Shown here: in pieces, positions 24,436-31,744 of the stretch
Numbering within the stretch: position 1 is the stretch's first letter
Layout of the letters: each line of letters begins with the position of its first letter
Origin: Kiloniellaceae bacterium
GTDB taxonomy: Bacteria > Pseudomonadota > Alphaproteobacteria > Kiloniellales > J153
NCBI GenBank assembly: GCA_021776135.1
Contig: JAJFGL010000055.1
Location: forward strand, 62,001 to 126,000
Reading direction: 5' to 3'
Length of the DNA stretch: 64,000 nucleotides
Program-made: the position numbers and the translations under genes
Notes under the pieces: generated by a model
Told to the model about the DNA's origin: nothing
Database searches by the model: none
Seen by the model: only the letters and a program-made list of their open reading frames with translations

Positions 24436-25593
24436 CTAACCCGGAGTCTTGGCATCGCCGGGCGCCCGCCAGGACCGCGCGTAGTCGGGCAACTCGACGC
24501 CTTCCGGCAGCGCGCCCACCTCCAGAGGATCGCGGGTGTCGAGCATGACCGCGTATTCGTCGGTCCCGGCCTTCTTGGGCGCGAAGGCACCGGTCAGGGC
24601 CTTGGGGTGCGGCCCGTGGGTGAAGCCGCTGGGGTGAAAGGTCATCATGCCGGCATCGATATTGTCGCGGCTGAAGAAGTCGCCGCGATGATAGAAAATC
24701 GCTTCGTCGTAATCGTCATTGTTGTGAAAGAACGGCACCTTGAGCGCGCCGGGATCGGTCTCGAAGGGCCGGGGCGCGAAGGTGCAGACGACAAAGCGGT
24801 TCGCCACGAAGGTCGTGTGGGCGCTGGGCGGCAAGTGATAGCGGTGGCTCATCAAGGGCCGGATATGGCGCACATTGATGCGCACCGGCGCCAGGTCGCC
24901 GTGCCAGCCGACCGCGTCCAGGGGATTGAAGGGATAGGTGACGGTGGAAATTTCGCCGCGCCGCTTGATGCGCACCCGCCAGATTTCCTCCTCGCCTTCC
25001 GGCGTCTGCTGAGCGCGGAAGGCGTCGTCGATGCGCGGGGTATCGAGCATGGCCGGATCGAAAATGGCGTGAGGCCCCACCAGGCCCTTGTCCGGCAGCT
25101 TGTAGGCGCCGCCGGTCGCCTCGATCAGCAAGACCTCCGCCGGGCCGTCGAAGGCGGTGCGCCACAGGGTGCCGCGCGGCACGACAATGTAATCCCCGGC
25201 CTCGATCTCCAGATGGCCGTAGTCGCAAAACAGATGGCCGACGCCGTTATGAATGAACAGCAAGTCGTCGCCGTCGGCGTTGCGCGCGAGCGTTTCCATG
25301 GCCCCTTGCGTGCGCCAGAAGCGAACCCCCACATGGGCGTTGTGCAGAACCAGGATCGCGCCCCAGGGATCTCCCGTCCCCGCCGCGACGCGGTTAAGGT
25401 CGAAGGCGCGCGGCCGCAAGGGCCCTTCCCAATCCGTCCAGCCGGTCGGCGGATGGGTGTGATACATCTGCGTCGCCGGCCCAAAAAACCCCTCGCGCCC
25501 CAATTCGCGCTCATAGGTGCCCTCGGGCAAGTCCGCATGTGCCTGACGCGAAGACTTCCCCTCGATACGCGGCAAGGCGATCCAGTTCTTCAT
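24436..25593 (-). CDS. hmgA: Homogentisate 1,2-dioxygenase
   Basis: HmgA is the non-haem Fe(II) enzyme that opens the ring of homogentisate to maleylacetoacetate. The 385-residue length is the short bacterial type. A cupin core is seen in LLFIHNGVGHLFCDYGHLEI and YIVVPRGTLWRT. The metal-binding region reads FFHNNDDYDEAIFYHRGDF followed by MMTFHPSGFTHGPHPKAL, supplying the His/Glu/His ligands. A GGAGG ribosome-binding site lies 6 bases before the ATG. It belongs with phhA, hppD and fumarylacetoacetase, though separated from phhA by a repeat-rich island. Confidence 0.93.
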   Translation of the reverse strand: MKNWIALPRIEGKSSRQAHADLPEGTYERELGREGFFGPATQMYHTHPPTGWTDWEGPLRPRAFDLNRVAAGTGDPWGAILVLHNAHVGVRFWRTQGAMETLARNADGDDLLFIHNGVGHLFCDYGHLEIEAGDYIVVPRGTLWRTAFDGPAEVLLIEATGGAYKLPDKGLVGPHAIFDPAMLDTPRIDDAFRAQQTPEGEEEIWRVRIKRRGEISTVTYPFNPLDAVGWHGDLAPVRINVRHIRPLMSHRYHLPPSAHTTFVANRFVVCTFAPRPFETDPGALKVPFFHNNDDYDEAIFYHRGDFFSRDNIDAGMMTFHPSGFTHGPHPKALTGAFAPKKAGTDEYAVMLDTRDPLEVGALPEGVELPDYARSWRAPGDAKTPG

Positions 25594-25909
25594 GGGGCCT
25601 CCATGGGTTGCGGGTTGGCGTGGTTTTACTAAGACGCAAAGTTCGTCAAGAAATCGTTATTAACGGCGCGCGACGTCTTGTCCAATAGGACGCCTGTCCC
25701 GGCTACACATGGTTCAGTTCGGGGCCAAATTCCATTCTCTTATTCGTCACCCTTGGGCTTGACCCGAGGGTCCATCCATGACCGAGACTCGGATCGCACA
25801 TGACATTCCCGCTCTAGCGGTAAGTTTCTAACATATGGCCCCCCTGCGACCAAACTTGGGGAAGCGGATTTTTGGAGTGCGGTTCAGCGTCAGCCAATTA
25901 ATTTGAGCG
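25594..25909. other. Intergenic region upstream of hmgA
   Basis: This stretch has no credible gene. It probably holds the hmgA promoter; a TTGACG at about 25648 (minus strand) could be a -35 but no convincing -10 follows. Around 25745-25780 is a segment (CACCCTTGGGCTTGACCCGA) that resembles a common interspersed alphaproteobacterial sequence. The repeat island begins at 25910. Confidence 0.5.
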
Positions 25910-26005
25910 GTGTCACCGTATCGTATCTCTAATTAGTGGAGTGTCACCGTAATTACACCGTAATTAAGAGTGCAGTGTCATCGTAATTAAGTATCACCGT
26001 AATTA
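25910..26005. repeat. Cluster of degenerate GTGTCACCGTAATTA repeats
   Basis: Five related units start near 25910, 25941, 25954, 25975 and 25991 (GTGTCACCGTA, GTGTCACCGTAATTA, CACCGTAATTAA, GTGTCATCGTAATTAA, GTATCACCGTAATTA). An inverted copy, TTTACGGTGACACTGCACTA, lies at 26217-26240, so the set brackets a small ORF. From memory, such units resemble REP-type elements associated with RAYT transposases, none of which is present. Confidence 0.7.
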
Positions 26006-26205
26006 CGTATAACCCTTACCCCCTCGTTAGCGACCATGCCGAGGGCCGCGCCGCCGCCATAAGTCAGGCCAGCCCATAGGGACCGTGGGATGTTCTCAGG
26101 TGCCTGCGGGATAATATCCATGGCCGATAATACCCCAACGACGAATATCCCAGCTATCGCGGCCGCGAGCTGTGCGAGCGTTGCTTTTTTTGTCGTCATC
26201 ACCAA
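25987..26205 (-). CDS. Small predicted membrane protein, 72 aa
   Basis: The product has two hydrophobic segments, LAAAIAGIFVVGVLSAM (about 13-29) and LWAGLTYGGGAALGMV (about 43-58), separated by a Pro-rich loop, and a basic start. It could be a small inner-membrane or holin-like protein, but no family is recognised. The last codons (NYGDT and stop) are supplied by one of the GTATCACCGTAATTA repeats, so the C-terminus is repeat-derived. It sits inside the repeat bracket and may be a passenger or chance ORF. Confidence 0.45.
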   Translation of the reverse strand: MVMTTKKATLAQLAAAIAGIFVVGVLSAMDIIPQAPENIPRSLWAGLTYGGGAALGMVANEGVRVIRNYGDT

Positions 26206-26216
26206 CCCATCTGTAT

Positions 26217-26240
26217 TTACGGTGACACTGCACTAATTAT
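26217..26240. repeat. Inverted copy of the GTGTCACCGTAATTA repeat
   Basis: TTTACGGTGACACTGCACTA at 26217-26236, followed by ATTA, is the reverse complement of the 25960-25985 unit with few changes. With the left cluster it flanks the small membrane ORF as inverted repeats. Confidence 0.65.
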
Positions 26241-26311
26241 GTAGCTAAAGGCCAGGTTGGAGTTTCAGTCAATAGCGCAGTCGCTCAACCGCCTCGTGCG
26301 ATATTATGGGA

Positions 26312-26356
26312 AAAGGGGACGCTACCCTTTTAGGAGGAAAAGGGTGCGTCCCCTTT
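26312..26356. repeat. REP-like hairpin
   Basis: AAAGGGGACGCTACCCTTTT (26312-26331) pairs with AAAAGGGTGCGTCCCCTTT (26338-26356) across a short AGGAGG loop. Such near-perfect GGGGACGCACCC palindromes are typical REP elements. Its right end is 19 bases from the stop of the LRV-repeat gene and it could also act as that gene's terminator, although no T-run follows on the minus strand. Confidence 0.7.
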
Positions 26357-26374
26357 AGTTCTTTAGTTCTTTAT

Positions 26375-27346
26375 TCAACGGTTAGAATGTTTCTTCTCAC
26401 TGAGTTTGTATTCGACGAGAGACCTAACACGTTCGTCAGGATCGTCACTGAGACTCTCTATTGTTCTGCTAGGGGTATGTGGATTTGAGACGACATCACG
26501 CCTGACGTGCCAGACAGGGTCTTTGGCAAGGCGCGCTAATGTTTCGATTGGCGTGCCGCTGTTGCGGGCAACGGATGATCGCGCATACTGGTCGCCAGTT
26601 TCCGCCAGTTTCTTGAGGATATCGGCAGGTGCGTTAGGATTGACTGCGAGGCCCCACTGCGCGAGATAGCCGCCTTTATCAGAGAGCTCGCGGATGATCG
26701 TGACTGGGGTTTTCGGATTTGCGGCTACCGCGTTGAGTACGTATTCATCTGGGCTTCTTGACAGCTTGACCAGCGTTGCCTCAGAAACATTCTTGTGCAT
26801 GGCAACGAGGCGCATGACGGCCAACCCCTTTCCATTTTCTCCCATCACGGGCCATACGGACCCCATCCGATGATGCAGTTCCGGGTTCGGCATCAGCGCG
26901 ACCCGATCGAGGACTGGGGTTCGTGCATTCGGGTTCTGCGCCAGAGCACCCAGCGCATATTTATTGTTCCTGAACATTGAGCCTTCGAGAAACTTGTTGA
27001 GTCCCGGCTCGTCTAATGTCTGAACCTGGTTAACCGTAATGGTGAGAAGGATGCCGTAAATTGCATATGAAATTCCGGAAATCAGCAAGATTACCGCAAC
27101 CACTGTACGCAGCTTCACCAAAACGGAAAGTTCAGTGGTTTTTCCTTTCCGCCAATTGACCAGATCCGGAAGGCAATAACCGAAGACAAAAAACAACGCC
27201 GCGAAGGGGGCGGCGTATAAAGGGATATAAATGATTCCGATCGCCGCCGTGGATGAAGTGGACCTGAAAATGGAAATAAAGAATACTGCCGCGACCCCAA
27301 CGAATCCAAATGCCGTCCAAAGAAACGCTATTTGACGCCGAGTCAT
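26375..27346 (-). CDS. Membrane protein with C-terminal LRV (leucine-rich repeat variant) units
   Basis: The 323-residue protein has three N-terminal membrane helices (about 9-28, 36-57 and 80-105). Its C-terminal part, from about residue 180, contains five to six units of about 24 residues of the form xNPxTPxxxLxxLxxDxxxxVRxxVA (for example VAANPKTPVTIIRELSDKGG and SNPHTPSRTIESLSDDPDER). This is the LRV/HEAT-like alpha-solenoid pattern, suited to protein contacts in the cytoplasm. No enzymatic motif is seen. It sits in the repeat island between hmgA and phhA, and its base composition is visibly lower in GC than its neighbours. Function unknown. Confidence 0.75.
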   Translation of the reverse strand: MTRRQIAFLWTAFGFVGVAAVFFISIFRSTSSTAAIGIIYIPLYAAPFAALFFVFGYCLPDLVNWRKGKTTELSVLVKLRTVVAVILLISGISYAIYGILLTITVNQVQTLDEPGLNKFLEGSMFRNNKYALGALAQNPNARTPVLDRVALMPNPELHHRMGSVWPVMGENGKGLAVMRLVAMHKNVSEATLVKLSRSPDEYVLNAVAANPKTPVTIIRELSDKGGYLAQWGLAVNPNAPADILKKLAETGDQYARSSVARNSGTPIETLARLAKDPVWHVRRDVVSNPHTPSRTIESLSDDPDERVRSLVEYKLSEKKHSNR

Positions 27347-27459
27347 GGATCAAGATGCTTTAAAAAATTCACAAGACGCCTAACCCGACATTCCCCAGAT
27401 GAACCCCGATTTGTGAGGATAAGATACGCAACGTTCGAGCCGGAACACTTGCTTCTGGC

Positions 27460-28263
27460 TTAGATCAGTCTGTCCCCGTCCACGCCCGCGCCCGGCGCGA
27501 TGTCGGGCATTGATTTTAGCCGCGCGTAGTAGGGCGTGAAATCTGGCCCGGTGGCGTCGAACAATTGATCGAAATTTTCGATTACGAAGTAGGCGTCCTG
27601 AAAGGCGTCGATGCGGTACTGGGTGCGCATGATGCGCAACAGGTCGAAGGCGATGCGTTTGGGCTTGGGGCTTTCCAGGCTGTAGACGCTCTCGCCGTGG
27701 GAGGAGACGATGCCGGCGCCGTAGATGCGCAGGCCCTCGGGCGTCGCGATCAGGCCGAACTCCACCGTGTACCAGTAGAGCCGCGCCAGCTTGGGCAAGG
27801 CGCCTAGGCTCAGAGCTTTCAACCCGCCCCGGCCGTAGGCTTGCAGGTAATCGGCGAAGACCGGGTTCATGAGGATCGGCACATGGCCGAAAACATCGTG
27901 GAAGACGTCCGGCTCCTGCAGGTAATCCATTTGCGCGGGGCTGCGTATCCAGTTGGTGGCCGGGAAACGCCGGGCCGCCAAGTGGGCGAAGAAGACATCG
28001 TCGGGCACTAGGCCGGGGACCGCGACGATGCGCCAGCCGGTCGCGCGCTCCATGATATCGGACAGGCGCGCGAAATCCGGTATGCCCTCGGCGGCCACGC
28101 CCAGGTCTTGCAGACCGGCGAGGTATTCCGCGCAAGCGCGGCCCGGCAGCAGCTTCGACTGGCGCTCGAACAGCGCGCGCCAGATGGCGTGGTCCTCGCC
28201 GGTGTAGGCGGACCAGTCTTGATCGATGGTGAAATCGTCGCCGGGGTTTTGGATGACGCCCAT
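27460..28263 (-). CDS. phhA: Phenylalanine 4-monooxygenase
   Basis: PhhA hydroxylates phenylalanine to tyrosine using tetrahydrobiopterin and Fe(II). The iron ligands are visible in VFHDVFGHVPIL (two His) and YWYTVEFGLI (Glu), at about residues 121-126 and 168. Further landmarks are LVPDDVFFAHLAARRFPATNWIR and IVSSHGESVYSLESP. Its 267 residues match the bacterial monodomain enzyme. It follows hppD on the same strand after 9 bases, forming an operon that feeds phenylalanine into the homogentisate route. Confidence 0.95.
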   Translation of the reverse strand: MGVIQNPGDDFTIDQDWSAYTGEDHAIWRALFERQSKLLPGRACAEYLAGLQDLGVAAEGIPDFARLSDIMERATGWRIVAVPGLVPDDVFFAHLAARRFPATNWIRSPAQMDYLQEPDVFHDVFGHVPILMNPVFADYLQAYGRGGLKALSLGALPKLARLYWYTVEFGLIATPEGLRIYGAGIVSSHGESVYSLESPKPKRIAFDLLRIMRTQYRIDAFQDAYFVIENFDQLFDATGPDFTPYYARLKSMPDIAPGAGVDGDRLI

Positions 28264-28272
28264 GGCCCGGCC

Positions 28273-29367
28273 TCACGCCTTGAGGGTGCCGCGGCGGATT
28301 TGGTCTTGCTCCATGGCCTCGAAAAGGGCCTTGAAGTTGCCTTCGCCGAAGCCCTCGTCGCCCTTGCGCTGGATGATCTCGAAAAAGATCGGGCCGATGA
28401 CCGTGCGGGTGAAGATTTGCAGCAGGCGGCCGCCGTCCTTGGTCGGCGCGCCGTCCATGAGAATTCCGTTGGCGCGCAGGCGCGCCAGGTCCTCGCCGTG
28501 GCCGGGCAGGCGTTCGTCGAGGGCTTGGTAGTAGGACTCGGGCGGCGGTTCCATGAACACCAGGCCGCGCGCGCGTAGGGCTTCGACCGTCTGGTAAATG
28601 TCGCCGGTCGAGAGCGCGATGTGTTGAATCCCCTCGCCCCGGTAGGCTTGCAGGTATTCCTCGATCTGCGATTTGCTGTCGGAGGATTCGTTAATGGGAA
28701 TGCGGATCTTGCCGCAGGGGCTGGTCATGGCCTTGCTGCGCAGGCCGGTCAGCTTGCCTTCGATATCGAAGTAGCGGATTTCCCGGAAATTGAACAAGCG
28801 CTCGTAGAACTCAGCCCACAAGGACATGCGGCCTTGAAACACGTTGTGGGTCAGGTGGTCGACCTCGCCCAGTCCCACGCCGGGATCGGGCGGCAAGCCC
28901 TCGAGGGGCTTGAAATCGACATCGTAGATGCTCGAATTTTCGGCCCGGTCCACCAGGTAGATCAGGCTGCCGCCGATGCCCCGGATCGCCGGGATGTTGA
29001 GCTCCATGGGGCCGACCCGGCCGTGATGAGGCTCGGCGCCCAGGTCCAGCGCCCGCTCGAAGGCGCGCGCCGCGTCCTCGACCCGGAAGGCGATCGCGCA
29101 CACGCCGGGGCCGTGAACCTGGGCGAAAGACTGGGCGAAGCTTCTCGGCTCCGCGTTGACGATGAAGTTGATGCCGCCCTGGCGGTAATGGGTGACCGCC
29201 TTGGAGCGGTGGCGGGCGACGGCGCGCAGACCCATGGTCTCGAAGAGATCGCCGAGGGCGCTCGGATCCTCGGCCGTGTACTCGACGAACTCGAAACCGC
29301 GCGTCCCCATGGGGTTGTCCCAGAGGCCGGTCACCGGGCCGCCGCTAGATTTCCGCTTGCGTGCCAT
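28273..29367 (-). CDS. hppD: 4-hydroxyphenylpyruvate dioxygenase
   Basis: The Fe(II) enzyme converts 4-hydroxyphenylpyruvate to homogentisate. The three metal ligands are visible: VDHLTHNVF, GIQHIALSTGDI and GPIFFEIIQRKGD near the C-terminus. FIVNAEPRSFAQSFAQVHGPGV is the typical N-terminal domain strand. The ATG at 29367 is preferred (GGAG about 8 bases upstream); an in-frame ATG 24 bases earlier is an alternative. It heads the hppD-phhA operon. The upstream 300 bases include repeated CCCTA motifs and the candidate small RNA. Confidence 0.95.
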   Translation of the reverse strand: MARKRKSSGGPVTGLWDNPMGTRGFEFVEYTAEDPSALGDLFETMGLRAVARHRSKAVTHYRQGGINFIVNAEPRSFAQSFAQVHGPGVCAIAFRVEDAARAFERALDLGAEPHHGRVGPMELNIPAIRGIGGSLIYLVDRAENSSIYDVDFKPLEGLPPDPGVGLGEVDHLTHNVFQGRMSLWAEFYERLFNFREIRYFDIEGKLTGLRSKAMTSPCGKIRIPINESSDSKSQIEEYLQAYRGEGIQHIALSTGDIYQTVEALRARGLVFMEPPPESYYQALDERLPGHGEDLARLRANGILMDGAPTKDGGRLLQIFTRTVIGPIFFEIIQRKGDEGFGEGNFKALFEAMEQDQIRRGTLKA

Positions 29368-29634
29368 GGCTGAATCTCCGGTATCCAGCATTTAGGGTGG
29401 CCGGACATGGTTAACAATCCCTTCACGCCAAGGGCGGCGCGGATCAAGCCCGCGCATGACCCGTTCGAAAGAGTGTCGGGAAATGCTTTAAGCGCGAAGC
29501 GGCATTCGGTAATTATGCCCTAATAAATCTGGGACAAAATACCCTATAGAGCGCCGATTAGGGCACTTTACCCTAGTTTTACAAGGTAAAGCTAATACAG
29601 TTCAGAAAAAAATTGCCTATATCGAAAATAAGGC
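29368..29634. other. Upstream region of hppD with clustered CCCTA/TAGGG motifs
   Basis: This stretch holds no gene. CCCTA occurs at 29518, 29542 and 29571 and as TAGGG at 29559, all within about 60 bases. They could be operator half-sites for hppD-phhA or belong to the sRNA promoter region. No named regulator motif is recognised. Confidence 0.4.
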
Positions 29635-29663
29635 TTGCTATTACATCCGAAACTGAATATAGT
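29635..29663 (+). promoter_or_regulatory. Sigma70-like promoter of candidate small RNA
   Basis: TTGCTA (29635-29640) and TATAGT (29658-29663) are separated by exactly 17 bases, close to the -35/-10 consensus. Transcription would begin near A29671. No ORF with a ribosome-binding site follows before the terminator. Confidence 0.55.
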
Positions 29664-29670
29664 CATTCTC

Positions 29671-29809
29671 ATACAGGGCGATCAATTCGGTTTTACCAAG
29701 TCGTTCCCCTGTTCGTGTATGGGAAGTATCGCACTTTCGAACTGCCCTGCACCGTATTGCACGCACATCGCACAGACACCTTAGGGGGCCGTTTCGGCCC
29801 CCTCTTTCT
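29671..29809 (+). ncRNA. Candidate small RNA, about 139 nt, unknown family
   Basis: The segment between a good promoter (29635-29663) and an intrinsic terminator (29783-29809) has no protein-coding signal. Inside it, about 29726-29752, GGGAAGTATCGCACTTTCGA followed by ACTGCCC folds into a bulged hairpin (GGG, AGT, TCG with CGA, ACT, CCC), and the 5' ACAGGG can pair with a downstream CCCTGT. I do not recognise the 6S, SRP, tmRNA or known riboswitch consensus. It lies between divergent hppD and the EF-hand gene. An alternative is a leader for a downstream gene, but the terminator argues against this. Confidence 0.5.
29783..29809 (+). terminator. Rho-independent terminator of candidate sRNA
   Basis: AGGGGGCCG (29783-29791) and CGGCCCCCT (29795-29803) form a perfect 9-bp GC stem with a TTT loop, followed by CTTTCT. 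This is the strongest intrinsic terminator in the region. Confidence 0.8.
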
Positions 29810-30046
29810 GTGGCCGGGGTGCATATGCCAAGGTGGCGTATTGCGTCCTCTCCGAATCGCTTGACCGCGAATCTGGCATAGGCGAGCGGGAATCCGGGGT
29901 CAACGGCAAAGCCGGGACCGGCCCGCGGTTTAGCTGCGGGTGTGACATGAAAGACTCATTGTTCGCTTTATGTTCTAATCTTGCCCCGCAACCGGCGCCG
30001 CCAAGGCCCCTGTTCCGGGCGGCCGGGGCGCGATAGACTCACGGCC

Positions 30047-30733
30047 ATGGATACTGCCTCCCCTAGGCGCGTCCCGCGCCGCTTTACCTCCCTGACGCGC
30101 GTCCCGCGCCGCTTTGCCTCCCTCAGGCGCGCCTTGCGCCGGGTTTTCCTGGCCGGCCTGTGCCTGGGCCTCCTGACGCCGCCCCTGGCCGCGCAGCAGG
30201 CCCAAACCACCACCGCGCAGCAGTCCCAAACCACCACCGCGCAGCAAGCCCAAGCCGCCGCCGCGCCCAGCGCCAGGGTGCGGGATTTCGCGCGCTTTCT
30301 GGCCTTGGCCAGTCCCCTGTGCCAGCACCAGGCCGCGCGGTCATGCGTGGACGTGGGCTGGCGCTTCGCCGACCGGGACCGGGACGGGCGTATCGCCGTG
30401 GCCGAGCTGGAGGAAATCCGAAGCGAACTCCGCGACTGGCTGGCCTGGCCGGACAACGGCATCCGGGCCTCCGAAAAGCGTGGCGTGCTGCTTGGCCTCC
30501 TGATTGTCGATGCCCTCGGCCTGGAGCGCCTGCTGGCCAGTTACGATACCGGCGCGGACGGGCTCCTGAGCCGCGAGGAACTGCTTAGCGACCTGCGCCT
30601 GGACGGCCGCCCCCTGGGCGAAATCTTCGCCGATTCCCAGGCCGTCGATTGGGAGGCCCTGCGCGGCCGCCTAGGCGCCATGGCCGGGGCCCTGGGCGCC
30701 CTGGTCCCCGGCGCCGACCCGCCCGCCGAATAG
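30047..30733 (+). CDS. EF-hand domain protein with internal repeats
   Basis: The 228-residue protein is probably exported: a very basic N-terminus leads into VFLAGLCLGLLTPPLAAQQ, a signal-peptide-like segment ending near residue 49. Two EF-hands follow. The first is DRDRDGRIAVAELEEI, a canonical DxDxDGxIxxxE loop. The second, YDTGADGLLSREEL, keeps D at positions 1 and 5 and E at 12 but is less regular. The N-terminal 30 residues are three units of RVPRRFxSLx, encoded by 30-bp DNA repeats (30067-30147), and the Gln-rich linker AQQAQTTTAQQSQTTTAQQ is three 24-bp repeats (30191-30262). It converges with recO. Calcium binding is inferred; partner unknown. Confidence 0.72.
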   Translation: MDTASPRRVPRRFTSLTRVPRRFASLRRALRRVFLAGLCLGLLTPPLAAQQAQTTTAQQSQTTTAQQAQAAAAPSARVRDFARFLALASPLCQHQAARSCVDVGWRFADRDRDGRIAVAELEEIRSELRDWLAWPDNGIRASEKRGVLLGLLIVDALGLERLLASYDTGADGLLSREELLSDLRLDGRPLGEIFADSQAVDWEALRGRLGAMAGALGALVPGADPPAE

Positions 30734-30747
30734 TCAAGCCAGCGTCG

Positions 30748-31461
30748 TCATCCCGGAAAGCGGCCGCTCAGGCGCTGGCGGGCGGGGGGAAGCGGTTTAT
30801 GGTGGGGGGCGAAGACGAAACGCTCCAGGAAAAAGCCGGTCACCGCCAGGCCCTGGCCGACTTCCTCCGGCCCGCCGCCGCCGCGCCCGGCCAGGAACCC
30901 CGGCAGGGGCAGCAGCTTTTCCCGGTAGGGCTCGCCGGCCGCGAGGGAGACCGCGCGGCCCGATTTAGGCGAGACATAGGCCAAGTGATCGTTGCCGCCC
31001 CCAGCCGCGCAAGTGGCGAGATCGAGCCCGAAACCGAGTTCGGCCAGGAGCGCCAGTTCCCAGTGCACGTAAACCTCGGCCCAGTGATCGCCGGGCAGGG
31101 CCTCCAGCAGGGCGAGCAGGCCGTCGAAGCAGGCCGGGTGGGCTTCGCGTTCCGGCAAGGCGCCCTCGCTGACCGCCGCCGCCGCGCTGAGCGCCGCCAA
31201 GCGCGCGGGGTCGTCCAGCACCCGGGCGGCGTAGCCGGTCACGGGCTCGCAGGCATAGCTGCCCAGATGCTCGGGCAGGCGGCCGCTCCACTGGGCGGCG
31301 ACCAGGTTGCCCGGCTGCAAGACACCGCGCGCGCGCCGCCCCTGCCCGCCCCGCACCAGGCCGGCGTGACGCCCCTGGGTGCGGGTCAGAAGCTGGACAA
31401 TGGTCCCGTTCTCGCCATGGGCGCGGGCCGAGAGCACGATGCCGTCATCGCTCCAATGCAT
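30748..31461 (-). CDS. recO: DNA repair protein RecO
   Basis: RecO acts in the RecFOR pathway, loading RecA on SSB-coated gapped DNA. The N-terminal OB-fold starts MHWSDDGIVLSARAHGENGT and runs to RGVLQPGNLVAAQWSGR; the C-terminal helical domain includes HWAEVYVHWELALLAELGFGLDL and YVSPKSGRAVS. The usual zinc-finger cysteines of some RecO are not obvious. The start at 31461 matches homologues (MEWxDxGIVL); a longer frame would run into the MITE-like element. It is normally the last gene of the lepB-rnc-era-recO run, as here. Confidence 0.9.
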   Translation of the reverse strand: MHWSDDGIVLSARAHGENGTIVQLLTRTQGRHAGLVRGGQGRRARGVLQPGNLVAAQWSGRLPEHLGSYACEPVTGYAARVLDDPARLAALSAAAAVSEGALPEREAHPACFDGLLALLEALPGDHWAEVYVHWELALLAELGFGLDLATCAAGGGNDHLAYVSPKSGRAVSLAAGEPYREKLLPLPGFLAGRGGGGPEEVGQGLAVTGFFLERFVFAPHHKPLPPARQRLSGRFPG

Positions 31462-31477
31462 GTGTCTTAAGGTCCTT

Positions 31478-31740
31478 ATACCAAGGAGCATTGATAATGA
31501 CCCATAGAGATCGCCTAGGCGGCCCGCCGGGCAGGAGGGAAGCCGCAGGCGATGTCGGACATCGTCAAGGCTTTCCGACGCCCTCCGGCGGACCGCCTAG
31601 GCGACCGGAACGGCGGTTTACCAAGGCTTTCGGACGGCGTCGCGCGCGCCTCGCGTTGCCCCGCATCGCCACGCCGCGCGCTCCTGGCCGAAAACCTTGG
31701 TAAGCCGTCTCTATAGGTCATTATCAACGCTCCTTGGTAT
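31478..31740. mobile_element. MITE-like element with 33-bp terminal inverted repeats
   Basis: Left end 31478-31510 and right end 31708-31740 are inverted repeats identical at 31 of 33 positions (core CCAAGGAGCATTGATAATGA against CCAAGGAGCGTTGATAATGA on the other strand). Both ends are flanked by TA, consistent with the TA target duplication of IS630/mariner-type elements if the element starts at CCAAGG. Internal smaller palindromes include a CGCCTAGGCG pair and a TTTACCAAGG/CCTTGGTAA pair. Short ORFs on both strands begin with the same MIMT residues only because of the inverted repeat. No transposase. Insertion lies between era and recO. Confidence 0.7.
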
Positions 31741-31744
31741 TACC

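Noticed and set aside
24397-25632. 411-codon open frame antisense to hmgA
   Set aside because: Antisense shadow; no family features and no ribosome-binding site.
31491-31703. 70-codon ORFs on both strands of the MITE-like element
   Set aside because: Both begin with MIMT because of the inverted repeats; no ribosome-binding site or conservation supports coding.
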